A stretch of DNA of 64,000 nt from Sedimentibacter sp. MB31-C6 (lineage in GTDB: Bacteria; Bacillota; Clostridia; Tissierellales; Sedimentibacteraceae): contig NZ_CP142396.1 of NCBI RefSeq assembly GCF_035934735.1, positions 682,001-746,000 on the forward strand, given 5' to 3'. How positions within the stretch are numbered: position 1 is the first letter of the stretch; every line of letters begins with the position of its first letter. The notes under the pieces are model-generated. The model worked only from the letters and a program-made list of their open reading frames with translations, searched no databases and was not told the origin of the DNA. Positions 16,831-25,354 of the stretch are shown here, piece after piece. Position numbers and translations under genes: made by a program.

Positions 16831-17856
16831 TTATTTATTAACTGTTGCTTGTTTTAATTGTTCAATCAACTGTGGAACAACTTTAAATATATCTCCAACT
16901 ATACCAACATCTGCAACTTCAAATATTGGAGCTGTTTCATCTTTATTGATTGCTATAATATAATCAGATTCCTCCATACCGGCTAAATGCTGTATAGCTC
17001 CTGAAATACCACATGCTATATAAAGATTTGGTCTTACAGTTTTACCAGTTTGACCAACTTGTCTGTCCTTTGGTACCCAACCTGCATCAACAGCTGCTCT
17101 AGATGCTGATATTGTTCCGTCAAGAATGTCTGCCAATTCTTCAAGCATTGAATAGTTTTCAGGACCATGCATTCCTCTTCCGCCTGATACTAATACTTTA
17201 GCATCTTCAATGTTCATTCTTTGCTGAATTATTTTTGTTACATCTAATATTTCAACATTCTTACATTCAGCTGGAATTTCTAATTTATATTCTTCAATAT
17301 TTACAGGATTTGATTCTGATGGTTTTAATGCCTGCATAACTCCTGGTCTTACAGTAGCCATTTGTGGTCTTGTATCAGGACATGCAATTGTAGCCATTAA
17401 ATTTCCACCAAATGCAGGTCTTGTCATCATTAAGTTTAATTTTTCAGAATCTTTATCATCTGGTTCAATTGTTAAGCCTGTACAGTCAGCAGTTAATCCT
17501 GCTTTTAATCTACATGCAATTCTTGGAGCTAAATCTCTTCCAATTGCAGAAGCTCCATATAATACTATCTCTGGTTTTTTATCTAATATAATTTGATTCA
17601 TTGTATAAACATATGGTTCTGTCATATATAAATCAAGTAATTCATCATCTACATATATTACATTGTCTGCACCTGCATAGCACAATTTTTTTGCTTCGTC
17701 TTTCATATCTTTTCCAAGCAAAACAGCAGTTACAGTTGTATTTAAATCTTCTGCCAATTTTTTACCTTTGCCTACAAGTTCAAAGGCTACTTTTTGTACT
17801 TTTTGGTCTCTTTGTTCTGCAAAAACGAAGATGCCTTTATATTCAGAAATATTCAT
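16831..17856 (-). CDS. etfA: Electron transfer flavoprotein, alpha subunit
   Basis: A 341-residue subunit that holds the C-terminal FAD domain. The signature runs through GRGMHGPENYSMLEELAD, SRAAVDAGWVP, RQVGQTGKTVRPNLY and ACGISGAIQHLAGM, ending in AINKDETAPIFEVADVGIVGD. It pairs with EtfB encoded immediately upstream and with the acyl-CoA dehydrogenase gene before that. In clostridia this complex couples crotonyl-CoA reduction to ferredoxin reduction by NADH (electron bifurcation), an established role for Bcd-EtfAB. The start follows GTAGGAGGAGG. It is the last gene of the operon. Confidence 0.95.
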   Translation of the reverse strand: MNISEYKGIFVFAEQRDQKVQKVAFELVGKGKKLAEDLNTTVTAVLLGKDMKDEAKKLCYAGADNVIYVDDELLDLYMTEPYVYTMNQIILDKKPEIVLYGASAIGRDLAPRIACRLKAGLTADCTGLTIEPDDKDSEKLNLMMTRPAFGGNLMATIACPDTRPQMATVRPGVMQALKPSESNPVNIEEYKLEIPAECKNVEILDVTKIIQQRMNIEDAKVLVSGGRGMHGPENYSMLEELADILDGTISASRAAVDAGWVPKDRQVGQTGKTVRPNLYIACGISGAIQHLAGMEESDYIIAINKDETAPIFEVADVGIVGDIFKVVPQLIEQLKQATVNK

Positions 17857-17871
17857 TTTGTCCTCCTCCTA

Positions 17872-18654
17872 CTAAATTATAAATTTTTCTTTCATTTTAT
17901 CAAGTATCAGTTCAGCTGATTCTTGAGGTTCTAAGTTAAATACTTTACCTGCTGTTTTTGCGCCTTTTGTAAATGACTTTTTAACCTTTGTAGGAGAACC
18001 CTTTAATCCAATTTCATTTAAATCAACGTCTAAATCTTTAACTGTCCAAACTTTTACCTCTTTATCTCTAAAGGCTTCAAATATACCGCCTGGAGTCATA
18101 TAACGAGGTTGGTTTAATTCAGCTAATGCAGTTACCAAACAAGGTAATTTTGTTTTTAAAGTATGATATCTATCCTCATATTGTCTTTTAACAATGATGC
18201 AATCTCCATCAATTTTAATATCTTCTGCATAGCTTATGTTTGTTAAACCTAAATGTTCAGCTGTTTCAGGTCCAACTTGTGCAGTATCTCCATCTATTGC
18301 TTGTCTACCTGTAATAATTAAATCATAGTCTAATTTGCTCAATGATGCAGCAAGGGTTTTTGAAGTTGCCAATGTATCTGCTCCTCCAAATGCTCTATCT
18401 GTAATAAGGATTGCTTCATCTGCACCCATTGCCAATGCTTCTCTCAATGCTAAATCTGCTTGAGGAGGTCCCATTGATATTGCTGTTACATGTGCACCCT
18501 TTTCTTCTTTAATTCTTATTGCAGCTTCAAGACCTGCTTTGTCATCAGGGTTTATTATACTTGGTACGCCTTCTCTTATTAAAGTGTTAGTTTTTGGATC
18601 GATTCTAACCTCTGTTGTATCAGGCACCTGTTTAATACATACTACTATATTCAC
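17872..18654 (-). CDS. etfB: Electron transfer flavoprotein, beta subunit
   Basis: A 260-residue subunit with the ETF-beta start NIVVCIKQVPDTTEVRID, the nucleotide-binding stretch SLSKLDYDLIITGRQAIDGDTAQVGP and the recognition-loop region YHTLKTKLPCLVTALAELNQPRY. In bifurcating ETFs this subunit binds NADH and a second FAD. It starts at GTG, eight bases after GGGAGG; the frame cannot begin at a nearer ATG. It is 13 bases downstream of bcd and 15 bases upstream of etfA, so all three are one transcript. Confidence 0.95.
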   Translation of the reverse strand: MNIVVCIKQVPDTTEVRIDPKTNTLIREGVPSIINPDDKAGLEAAIRIKEEKGAHVTAISMGPPQADLALREALAMGADEAILITDRAFGGADTLATSKTLAASLSKLDYDLIITGRQAIDGDTAQVGPETAEHLGLTNISYAEDIKIDGDCIIVKRQYEDRYHTLKTKLPCLVTALAELNQPRYMTPGGIFEAFRDKEVKVWTVKDLDVDLNEIGLKGSPTKVKKSFTKGAKTAGKVFNLEPQESAELILDKMKEKFII

Positions 18655-18667
18655 TATCTTTGCCTCC

Positions 18668-19810
18668 CTATTTCAACATATTTGCACTGATAACCATTCT
18701 TTGAACTTCTGAAGTTCCTTCATAAATTTCAGTTATCTTCGCGTCTCTCATCATTCTTTCAACAGGATAATCTCTTGTATATCCATATCCTCCATGAAGC
18801 TGAACAGCTTTTGTTGTAACTTCCATAGCTGTTTCTGCTGCTATTAATTTAGCCATTGCTGCATCAACATTATATGGTTTACCTGCGTCTTTATTACATG
18901 CTGCTCTGTAAACCAAAAGTCTAGATGCATCTACCTTAGCTTGCATATCTGCTAACTGGAACTGAGTATTTTGGAATTTAGATATTGATCTACCAAATTG
19001 TTTTCTTTCTTTAACATATTTAACAGTTTCATCAATAGCACCCTGTGCAATACCAAGCGCCTGAGCAGCAATTCCTATTCTACCGCTATCAAGTGTCTTC
19101 ATTGCAATTTTAAAGCCTTGTCCTTCTTTTCCAAGAAGATTTTCTTTTGGTACAATACAGTCTTCAAATACCAACTCACATGTTGCAGAGCCTCTAATAC
19201 CCATTTTTAATTCTTTTTTTCCTATTGAAAAACCAGGGAAGTCTTTTTCCACAATAAATGCAGAAATACCTCTTGTTCCTTGAGATTTATCAGTCATAGC
19301 CATAACAATATAGCAATCCGCATAGGATCCGTTTGTTATAAATATTTTTGTACCGTTTAGAATATAATTATCTCCATCAAGTACTGCTTTAGTTTGTTGT
19401 CCTGCTGCATCTGTTCCAGCTCCAGGTTCAGTAAGTCCAAATGCTCCTATCCATTCACCCGATGCAACTTTTGTTAGATACTTTTTCTTTTGTTCTTCAG
19501 TTCCAAATTCATTTAATGGACCGCCACAAAGTGAAGTATGTGCGGATACTATAACGCCTGTAGTTCCACAAACCTTTGAAAGTTCTTCAACTGCCATAGC
19601 ATATGTTAAATAATCGCAACCTTGTCCACCATATTCCTTTGAAAATGGTATACCCATGAAACCGTACTTACTCATTTTTTCAACAGTTTCAACAGGAAAT
19701 CTTTCTTCTTCATCAACTTCTTGTGCTAATGGCTCTACTTCATTGATAGCAAAATTTCTGAATAACTGTCTTGCCATTTCATGTTCCTTGCTTAATTGAA
19801 AATTCATCAT
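18668..19810 (-). CDS. bcd: Short-chain acyl-CoA (butyryl-CoA) dehydrogenase
   Basis: A 380-residue flavoenzyme that reduces crotonyl-CoA to butyryl-CoA in fermentation. It shows the acyl-CoA dehydrogenase signatures [15 protein letters not shown] and [23 protein letters not shown], with the catalytic glutamate in [11 protein letters not shown] near residue 367. The start could be either of two adjacent ATG codons (19810 or 19807) after GGGAG. It heads the bcd-etfB-etfA operon. A Rex-like operator lies about 80 bases upstream. A crotonase gene lies upstream but is separated by a terminator. The substrate chain length is inferred from the neighbours. Confidence 0.93.
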   Translation of the reverse strand: MMNFQLSKEHEMARQLFRNFAINEVEPLAQEVDEEERFPVETVEKMSKYGFMGIPFSKEYGGQGCDYLTYAMAVEELSKVCGTTGVIVSAHTSLCGGPLNEFGTEEQKKKYLTKVASGEWIGAFGLTEPGAGTDAAGQQTKAVLDGDNYILNGTKIFITNGSYADCYIVMAMTDKSQGTRGISAFIVEKDFPGFSIGKKELKMGIRGSATCELVFEDCIVPKENLLGKEGQGFKIAMKTLDSGRIGIAAQALGIAQGAIDETVKYVKERKQFGRSISKFQNTQFQLADMQAKVDASRLLVYRAACNKDAGKPYNVDAAMAKLIAAETAMEVTTKAVQLHGGYGYTRDYPVERMMRDAKITEIYEGTSEVQRMVISANMLK

Positions 19811-19888
19811 TTCACTCCCTATTATTTTTGCATAACTAAGTTATGCTACAAATTTTTTAACAATTACTTAAACCCATAAATTTACCCA

Positions 19889-19906
19889 TTGTTAATAATT
19901 TAACCC
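19889..19906. promoter_or_regulatory. Rex-like redox operator upstream of bcd-etfBA
   Basis: TTGTTAATAATTTAACCC matches the Rex consensus TTGTTAA-N4-TTAACAA at 12 of 14 fixed positions. It lies 80-96 bases before the bcd start. Rex, an NADH/NAD sensor, is known to control butyryl-CoA dehydrogenase operons in clostridia. No rex gene is in this window. Confidence 0.6.
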
Positions 19907-19916
19907 AAACATTTTT

Positions 19917-19974
19917 AAAAAAACTTGATATCACCACATACGATTATACTAGCTTGTATATAAAATATCAAGTT
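19917..19974 (-). terminator. Terminator after crt
   Basis: On the minus strand AACTTGATAT pairs with ATATCAAGTT across a 33-base loop and is followed by TTTTTTT. It begins about 24 bases past the crt stop codon, so crt and bcd are probably separate transcripts. Confidence 0.75.
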
Positions 19975-19997
19975 AATTTGTCGAAATTTTATTTCCA

Positions 19998-20777
19998 TTA
20001 TATTCCTTTGAAATTTGCAGGCCTTTTTTCTATAAATGCTGACATACCTTCCTTTTGATCTTCTGAAGCAAAGCATAAACTAAATATATTAGATTCATAG
20101 GCAATACCTGTCTCTATATCAGTTTCAATTCCTCTATTAATAGCTTCTTTCGAATAAGCTACTGCTAATTTTGAATTTGACTTGATTTTTTGAGCAATAG
20201 AAATTACTTCTTCCATAAGGTTTTCTGGTTCAACCACTTTATTAACAAGTCCTATTCTATATGCCTCATCCGCTTTAATATGGCTACCAGTAAAAATTAT
20301 CTCTTTTGCCTTGCCTAATCCCACTATTCTTGGCAACCTCTGAGTTCCAGAAAATCCTGGTGTTATACCAAGTCCTACCTCAGGTTGACCAAATTTTGCT
20401 TTTGTAGATGCTATTCTTATATCACATGCCATTGTTAACTCACATCCACCGCCAAGTGCAAATCCATTGATTGCTGCTATTACGACTTTATTAAGAGTTT
20501 CAATTTTTCTGAAAACCTTGGCTCCATCTTCACCAAATTTCTTTGCACCTGCAGCGTCTAGTTCTTTCATATAAGCAATATCTGCTCCAGCTACAAAAGC
20601 TTTACCCTCTCCTGTCAATATTACAATATCAACTTCCTTATCATCCTTAATAGAATCAAATATATATTCAAGTTCTGCAAGAACTTCTGCATTTAATGCA
20701 TTTAAGGATTTAGGATTATTAATTTTTACAGTGCAAATTCCTTCATTTTTTTCTACTAACAAATTTTTAAGCTCCAT
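19998..20777 (-). CDS. crt: Enoyl-CoA hydratase / crotonase
   Basis: A 259-residue crotonase-fold enzyme that would hydrate crotonyl-CoA to 3-hydroxybutyryl-CoA, or the reverse. Oxyanion-hole segments AFVAGADIAYMKE and NGFALGGGCELTMACD are intact, and the catalytic region FGQPEVGLGITPGFSGTQRLPR carries the usual Glu pair spacing. The start at 20777 follows GGAGG by six bases. It lies upstream of bcd-etfBA in the same direction, which fits the butyrate pathway. Thiolase and 3-hydroxybutyryl-CoA dehydrogenase genes are not in the window. Confidence 0.92.
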   Translation of the reverse strand: MELKNLLVEKNEGICTVKINNPKSLNALNAEVLAELEYIFDSIKDDKEVDIVILTGEGKAFVAGADIAYMKELDAAGAKKFGEDGAKVFRKIETLNKVVIAAINGFALGGGCELTMACDIRIASTKAKFGQPEVGLGITPGFSGTQRLPRIVGLGKAKEIIFTGSHIKADEAYRIGLVNKVVEPENLMEEVISIAQKIKSNSKLAVAYSKEAINRGIETDIETGIAYESNIFSLCFASEDQKEGMSAFIEKRPANFKGI

Positions 20778-21144
20778 ATATGCCTCCATATGTAATTTTT
20801 ATTATTAATTTAATTATATCATTGAATAATCTATTTTGGATTAATTTTTATTAACATTTAATATTTTTACAAAATATTGTGATTTTTTAAACATTTGTTT
20901 AATAGTTATGCATTGGTTCAGTGTGAGAATTTTAGAAATATTTGTGATTTTTTTATTAGTTCCTACTTTTTCATTACTTTATGTAATATGCAACCGTTTC
21001 TCGATAATCATATTGCACGTTTTACATAAATTATTAAAATATCAATATGTTTTGCTATTTATATTTATAAATAATAAAATCTGAACTAAAAAGTATAATT
21101 CAGATTTTATTTTTATAAAATTTAACATGTATTTATTTTTAATG
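20778..21144. other. Intergenic region upstream of crt with two inverted repeats
   Basis: No supported gene. TTAAACA-TT-TGTTTAA at 20887-20902 is a compact palindrome about 110 bases before the crt start, a possible repressor site. Further right, TTTATGTAA/TTACATAAA at about 20977-21030 with an inner TGCAA/TTGCA pair forms a larger hairpin that resembles a decayed copy of the dispersed palindromic elements. The phosphatase terminator (21076-21108) ends the region. Confidence 0.4.
21076..21108. terminator. Terminator of the HAD phosphatase gene
   Basis: AAAATCTGAA and TTCAGATTTT form a 10-base stem with a 13-base loop about 40 bases past the stop codon. T-rich sequence follows on both strands. 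Confidence 0.75.
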
Positions 21145-21777
21145 CTAAATTAATTCAATGAGATCCCACATTTTGTCAAGTACATATTTCACCTTATATT
21201 CTTCTGCTAAGACCTGGGATTTTTTTTGCCATCCAACTAAAACAGGCGTTATTTCTGCATTAATAGCACATTCCATATCAAATTTCGAATCTCCAACATA
21301 CAATGTTTCTTTTGTAGTGCTATTAAGCTCATCAATTGCCCTTATTAATGGTTCTTTGTTTGGTTTATGTTTTTCTACATCATCTGCAGCGACTATTACA
21401 TCAAAATATTGCTCAATGTTAAAGTTTTTAATTGCATCTAATGTTGATTTTCTTACTCTAGAGGTCACTATTCCCATTTTAATACCTTTATTTTTTAAAT
21501 GTTCCAATGTTTCTATTACAGTATCATACAGATATACTTCATCATTGAACCTGTCTACTTGATATTCTCTGTAACATGAAATAACGTCCTCAAAGTTGAA
21601 TTTATCAAAATCTCTATTCAGTGTTGTATCTAGTGGTTCTCCAAAGGTACTCATAATATATTCTTCATCACAATCATTATTACAAAATACAGAATATATA
21701 TGTTTAAAGGAATTAATTATTAATTGATTTGTATTTGCTAATGTTCCATCAAAATCGAATACTACTGTTGTAACCAT
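21145..21777 (-). CDS. HAD-family phosphatase (phosphoglycolate phosphatase/PpaX-like)
   Basis: A 210-residue haloacid-dehalogenase hydrolase. All four motifs are visible: DFDGTLANT (nucleophile Asp) at the N-terminus, VTSR for motif II, the Lys in HKPNKEP, and GDSKFDME for motif IV. A helical cap follows motif I, as in phosphoglycolate phosphatase Gph and pyrophosphatase PpaX. The physiological substrate cannot be told apart. It lies ten bases downstream of tex and is probably co-transcribed with it. Confidence 0.85.
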   Translation of the reverse strand: MVTTVVFDFDGTLANTNQLIINSFKHIYSVFCNNDCDEEYIMSTFGEPLDTTLNRDFDKFNFEDVISCYREYQVDRFNDEVYLYDTVIETLEHLKNKGIKMGIVTSRVRKSTLDAIKNFNIEQYFDVIVAADDVEKHKPNKEPLIRAIDELNSTTKETLYVGDSKFDMECAINAEITPVLVGWQKKSQVLAEEYKVKYVLDKMWDLIELI

Positions 21778-21787
21778 TTAAGTCTCC

Positions 21788-24076
21788 TTACTTTTTTGCC
21801 TTTTTCATACTAAGACCAATTCTCTGTCTTTCGGTATCTATACTTATTATAGTTACATTAACTATATCTCCAACATGAACAACTTCCATTGGGTTTTTTA
21901 TATATTTATCACTCATTTCTGAAAGGTGAACTAGTCCATCTTGTTTAACTCCAATATCAACAAATGCTCCAAAATCAACAACATTTCTAACTGTTCCCGT
22001 CAACTGCATTCCAACCTTTATGTCATCCATTTTCATTACATCATTTCTTAATATTGGTTTTGGCATTTCATCTCTTGGGTCTCTACCAGGTTTTTTTAAT
22101 TCTTCTATTATATCTATTAAAGTAGGAATACCAATATTTAAATCATTTGCTAAAATTTTAATTCTATCATTGTATCTAGTTTTAAAAGGTTTCTTTTCCT
22201 CTTTAACATTTAACAAAGCTAAAGATTCCAAACCTTTAAGTCTATTGCTTTTATTTGGCTCTTTTACCTTTTTTGACTCTTCTTTTACTTCTATTTTCAT
22301 TATTCTTTCGGTAATATCTTTTAAACTACCATTTTTAACATCATCTAATGTATAACCGAGTTGTTTTAATAGCTTTTCAGCTATTTCATATGATTCAGGG
22401 TGTACTGCTGTTTTATCTAAAGGATTCTCACCATCACTAATTCTTAGAAATCCTGCACATTGTTCAAAAGCTTTATCACCAAGTTGTTTTACCTTAATTA
22501 ATTCACTACGATTACGAAATTTACCATTTTCTTCTCTAAACTTAACTATATTTTTAGAAATTGTTTTGGTTATACCTGATACATACTGTAAAAGAGCTGT
22601 TGAAGCAGTATTTAAATCAACACCTACACTATTAACGCAGTCTTCTACTACTCCGTCTAATTCCTGTCCTAATTTTGTTTGATTAACATCATGTTGATAT
22701 TGACCAACACCAATACTTTTGGGATCTATTTTTACTAATTCTGCTAATGGATCCTGCATTCTTCTTCCTATTGATATAGCTCCTCTAATTGTTACATCTA
22801 AATCTGGATATTCTTCTTGCGCTAATTTCGATGCAGAATATACAGAAGCACCAGCTTCACTTACAATAGTATAAGAAACTTTCTTATCTATTTTAGAAAG
22901 CATATCTGCTACAACCTGCTCTGTTTCTCTTGATGCAGTTCCATTTCCAATTGTTATAATTTCAATATCATATTTTTTTATTATTTCAGTCATAATCTTC
23001 TGAGATTTTTCCACTTCATTTCTTGGCTCATTAGGATATATGACTCCTTGTTCTAAAAATTTTCCTGTTCCATCTAAAACTGCTAACTTACATCCTGTTC
23101 TAAAACTAGGATCTATAGCTAATACTCGTACATCTTTAACTGGCGGAACCATAAGTAGATTTTTTGTATTTTTACCAAATACTTTTATAGCTTCTCCTTC
23201 TGCTCTATCTGTAAGTATATTTCTTACTTCTCTTTCAATAGATGGAGATATAAGTCTTTTGTAGCTGTCTTCAATAGCAGCTATCACGTAATCCGTTGTT
23301 ATTGAAACTTCACTTTTTGTTTCCTTGGATATTAAGTAATTTATTATTTTATCATCAGGAGTATTTAATTTAACTTTAAGTTTTTTCTCTTTTTCTCCTC
23401 TGTTAATAGCTAATATTCTATGATTTGCAATACGTTTAATATCTTCTTCAAACTTATAATACATTTCATAAACAGTTTTTTCTTCTTCGTCAACTGCCTC
23501 TGTAGTTAATACTCCATCAACTAAATATATTTCTCTAATATGCTTTCTATAATCAGCATTGTCAGAAATTCTCTCCGCTATTATATCGCAAGCTCCTTCA
23601 TAAGCTTCTTTTACATTTTTTACACCTTTTTCTTCATCTATAAAAGGCTTAGCAATTTCATCTAAATCGCCATCTGCTAAATTTTGGTCTATTATAATAT
23701 TTGCTAATGGTTCCAAACCTTTTTCTTTTGCTTTAGAAGCACGAGTAGACTTTTTCTGTTTATATGGTCTATACAAATCTTCTACTCTTTGAAGTACTTC
23801 AGATTTTAGAATTTCATTTTTAAGTTCTTCAGTAAGTTTTCCTTGTTCTTCTATTAATCTTATTACTTCTTCTTTTCTATTTTGTAAATTCCTTAAATAA
23901 ACTAACCTTTCATGCAAATCCCTCAAAACAATATCATCTAAAGACCCCGTTTGCTCTTTACGATATCTTGCTATAAAAGGAATTGTATTTCCTTCGTCAA
24001 TTAATTTAATAGTGTTTTCTACTTGATTTAACTTAATATTAAATTCTTCACATAATATTTTGTTTATATCCACCAT
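21788..24076 (-). CDS. tex: Tex family RNA-binding transcription accessory protein
   Basis: A 762-residue Tex-like protein. In order it has the N-terminal helical region with IPFIARYRKEQTGSLDD, a YqgF/RNase H-like domain (LAIDPSFRTGCKLAVLDGTG), helix-hairpin-helix segments (NTASTALLQYVSGI), and a C-terminal S1 domain (GTVRNVVDFGAFVDIGVKQD). The start is the ATG at 24076 after GGAGGGAGAG. The frame stays open to 24142, but that part is the palindromic element. Tex is a widespread cytoplasmic RNA-binding factor with a role in transcription that is still not precisely defined. Confidence 0.92.
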   Translation of the reverse strand: MVDINKILCEEFNIKLNQVENTIKLIDEGNTIPFIARYRKEQTGSLDDIVLRDLHERLVYLRNLQNRKEEVIRLIEEQGKLTEELKNEILKSEVLQRVEDLYRPYKQKKSTRASKAKEKGLEPLANIIIDQNLADGDLDEIAKPFIDEEKGVKNVKEAYEGACDIIAERISDNADYRKHIREIYLVDGVLTTEAVDEEEKTVYEMYYKFEEDIKRIANHRILAINRGEKEKKLKVKLNTPDDKIINYLISKETKSEVSITTDYVIAAIEDSYKRLISPSIEREVRNILTDRAEGEAIKVFGKNTKNLLMVPPVKDVRVLAIDPSFRTGCKLAVLDGTGKFLEQGVIYPNEPRNEVEKSQKIMTEIIKKYDIEIITIGNGTASRETEQVVADMLSKIDKKVSYTIVSEAGASVYSASKLAQEEYPDLDVTIRGAISIGRRMQDPLAELVKIDPKSIGVGQYQHDVNQTKLGQELDGVVEDCVNSVGVDLNTASTALLQYVSGITKTISKNIVKFREENGKFRNRSELIKVKQLGDKAFEQCAGFLRISDGENPLDKTAVHPESYEIAEKLLKQLGYTLDDVKNGSLKDITERIMKIEVKEESKKVKEPNKSNRLKGLESLALLNVKEEKKPFKTRYNDRIKILANDLNIGIPTLIDIIEELKKPGRDPRDEMPKPILRNDVMKMDDIKVGMQLTGTVRNVVDFGAFVDIGVKQDGLVHLSEMSDKYIKNPMEVVHVGDIVNVTIISIDTERQRIGLSMKKAKK

Positions 24077-24098
24077 TCTCTCTCCCTCCATTTTAACT

Positions 24099-24148
24099 GT
24101 AGAATACGCATTATATGCGTTCGAGGTTTGCGTATAATACAAACCTTA
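24099..24148. repeat. Palindromic element copy between prfB and tex
   Basis: Two hairpins in tandem: TGTAGAATACGCAT/ATGCGTTC and GGTTTGCGTAT/ATACAAACC. The first base pairs of the second hairpin begin at the prfB stop codon. Layout and the TGTA...ACGCAT...ATGCGT order match the copies at 25298, 55374 and 55611, though the sequence is divergent. Confidence 0.65.
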
Positions 24149-25259
24149 CGATTGTTTTAGTGATTTCATTTTCAAATATTCATTCATAAACATGTCAATA
24201 TTACCGTCCATGACTGACTGAACATTTCCAATTTCAGCATTTGTACGGTGATCTTTTACAAGATTATAAGGATGAAAAACATATGACCTAATTTGGCTAC
24301 CCCAAGCAATTTGATTATATTTGCCTTGTATATCTTCTATCTTTTCTTTTTGCTCCATTTCCTTGATTTCAATTAGCTTTGATTTTAACATTCTTAATGC
24401 AGTAGCTTTATTACTATGTTGTGATCTTTCATTTTGACAGGAAACGACTATACCCGTTGGAATATGGGTAATACGTATTGCAGAATCTGTTGTATTGACA
24501 TGCTGACCTCCTGCGCCACTAGAACGGTATGTGTCAATTCTTAAATCTGATTCATTTATTTCTATATCATTGTCTTCAGATATTTCAGGTATTATATCAA
24601 CTGACGCAAATGATGTATGTCTTTTATTTGATGAATCAAATGGAGATAAGCGAACTAAACGGTGAACTCCTTTTTCTGATTTTAAATATCCGTATGCATT
24701 TTCACCTTCTACAAGTAATGTAACACTTTTTATTCCAGCTTCTGTGTCAGGAAGTATATCAAGAACTGTTAAGTTATATCCATGGGATTCTACCCACCTT
24801 GTATACATTCTATAAAGCATGTCTGCCCAATCCTGAGCTTCTGTACCGCCTGCTCCTGAATGAATGGATAGTATAGCATTATTCTTATCATATTCTCCAC
24901 TTAACAACGCAACTATTCGAGCTGCTTCAAGTTGATCTTCAACTTCTTTCATATCACTTTTTATTTCTGAAATCTGACTTTCATCATCTTCCTCTATTAT
25001 CAGTTTTAATAAAAGCTCTATATCCTCTACTTGTTGTTTAAGATTTAAATAATCATTCATACGGTTAGTATTGCTTTTTAATTTCTGAGCTATCTTTTGT
25101 GCTTTTTCTTGGTTATTCCAAAAATCTGGTTCCTGCATTTCTTGCTCAAGTAATATGTTCTCTTCCTTCAACTTTTCCAAGTCAAAGGGAACCACCTACT
25201 TCATTTAATATTTCATTGAATTTTTTTAGTTTTTCGTTAATTTCATACAAATCTATCAA
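24146..25259 (-). CDS. prfB: Peptide chain release factor 2, with programmed +1 frameshift
   Basis: RF2 recognises UGA and UAA stop codons. The gene starts at TTG (25259) after AAGGAG. It reads 25 codons to an in-frame TGA at 25182-25184, where an upstream AGGTGG and CTTTGAC give the classical +1 shift site. The downstream frame then continues from GAC, for about 370 residues in total. The GGQ peptidyl-hydrolysis motif is present (SSGAGGQHVN), as are TGIVVSCQNERSQHSNK and the domain with HRLVRLSPFDSS. The in-frame stop is not a sequencing error: low RF2 promotes the shift. Elements of the palindromic family flank the gene on both sides. Confidence 0.97.
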
Positions 25260-25297
25260 ATTATCAACTCCTTTTTATAACTATTGACAAAAACAAA

Positions 25298-25348
25298 TGT
25301 ATGGAACGCTTAAGTGCGTTCCGCGTTGCATATTTTACACAACCTACA
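25298..25348. repeat. Palindromic element copy between secA and prfB
   Basis: TGTATGGAACGC/GCGTTCC forms the first hairpin, and GTTG...CAAC with TGCATATTTTACA the second. The unit begins TGTA and ends CCTACA. It has the same two-hairpin layout as the copy at 55611-55664 and lies six bases past the secA stop codon. Confidence 0.65.
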
Positions 25349-25354
25349 ATCATT

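Noticed and set aside
24077-24142. N-terminal extension of Tex
   Set aside because: These 22 codons are the palindromic element, and the ATG at 24076 has a strong ribosome binding site.
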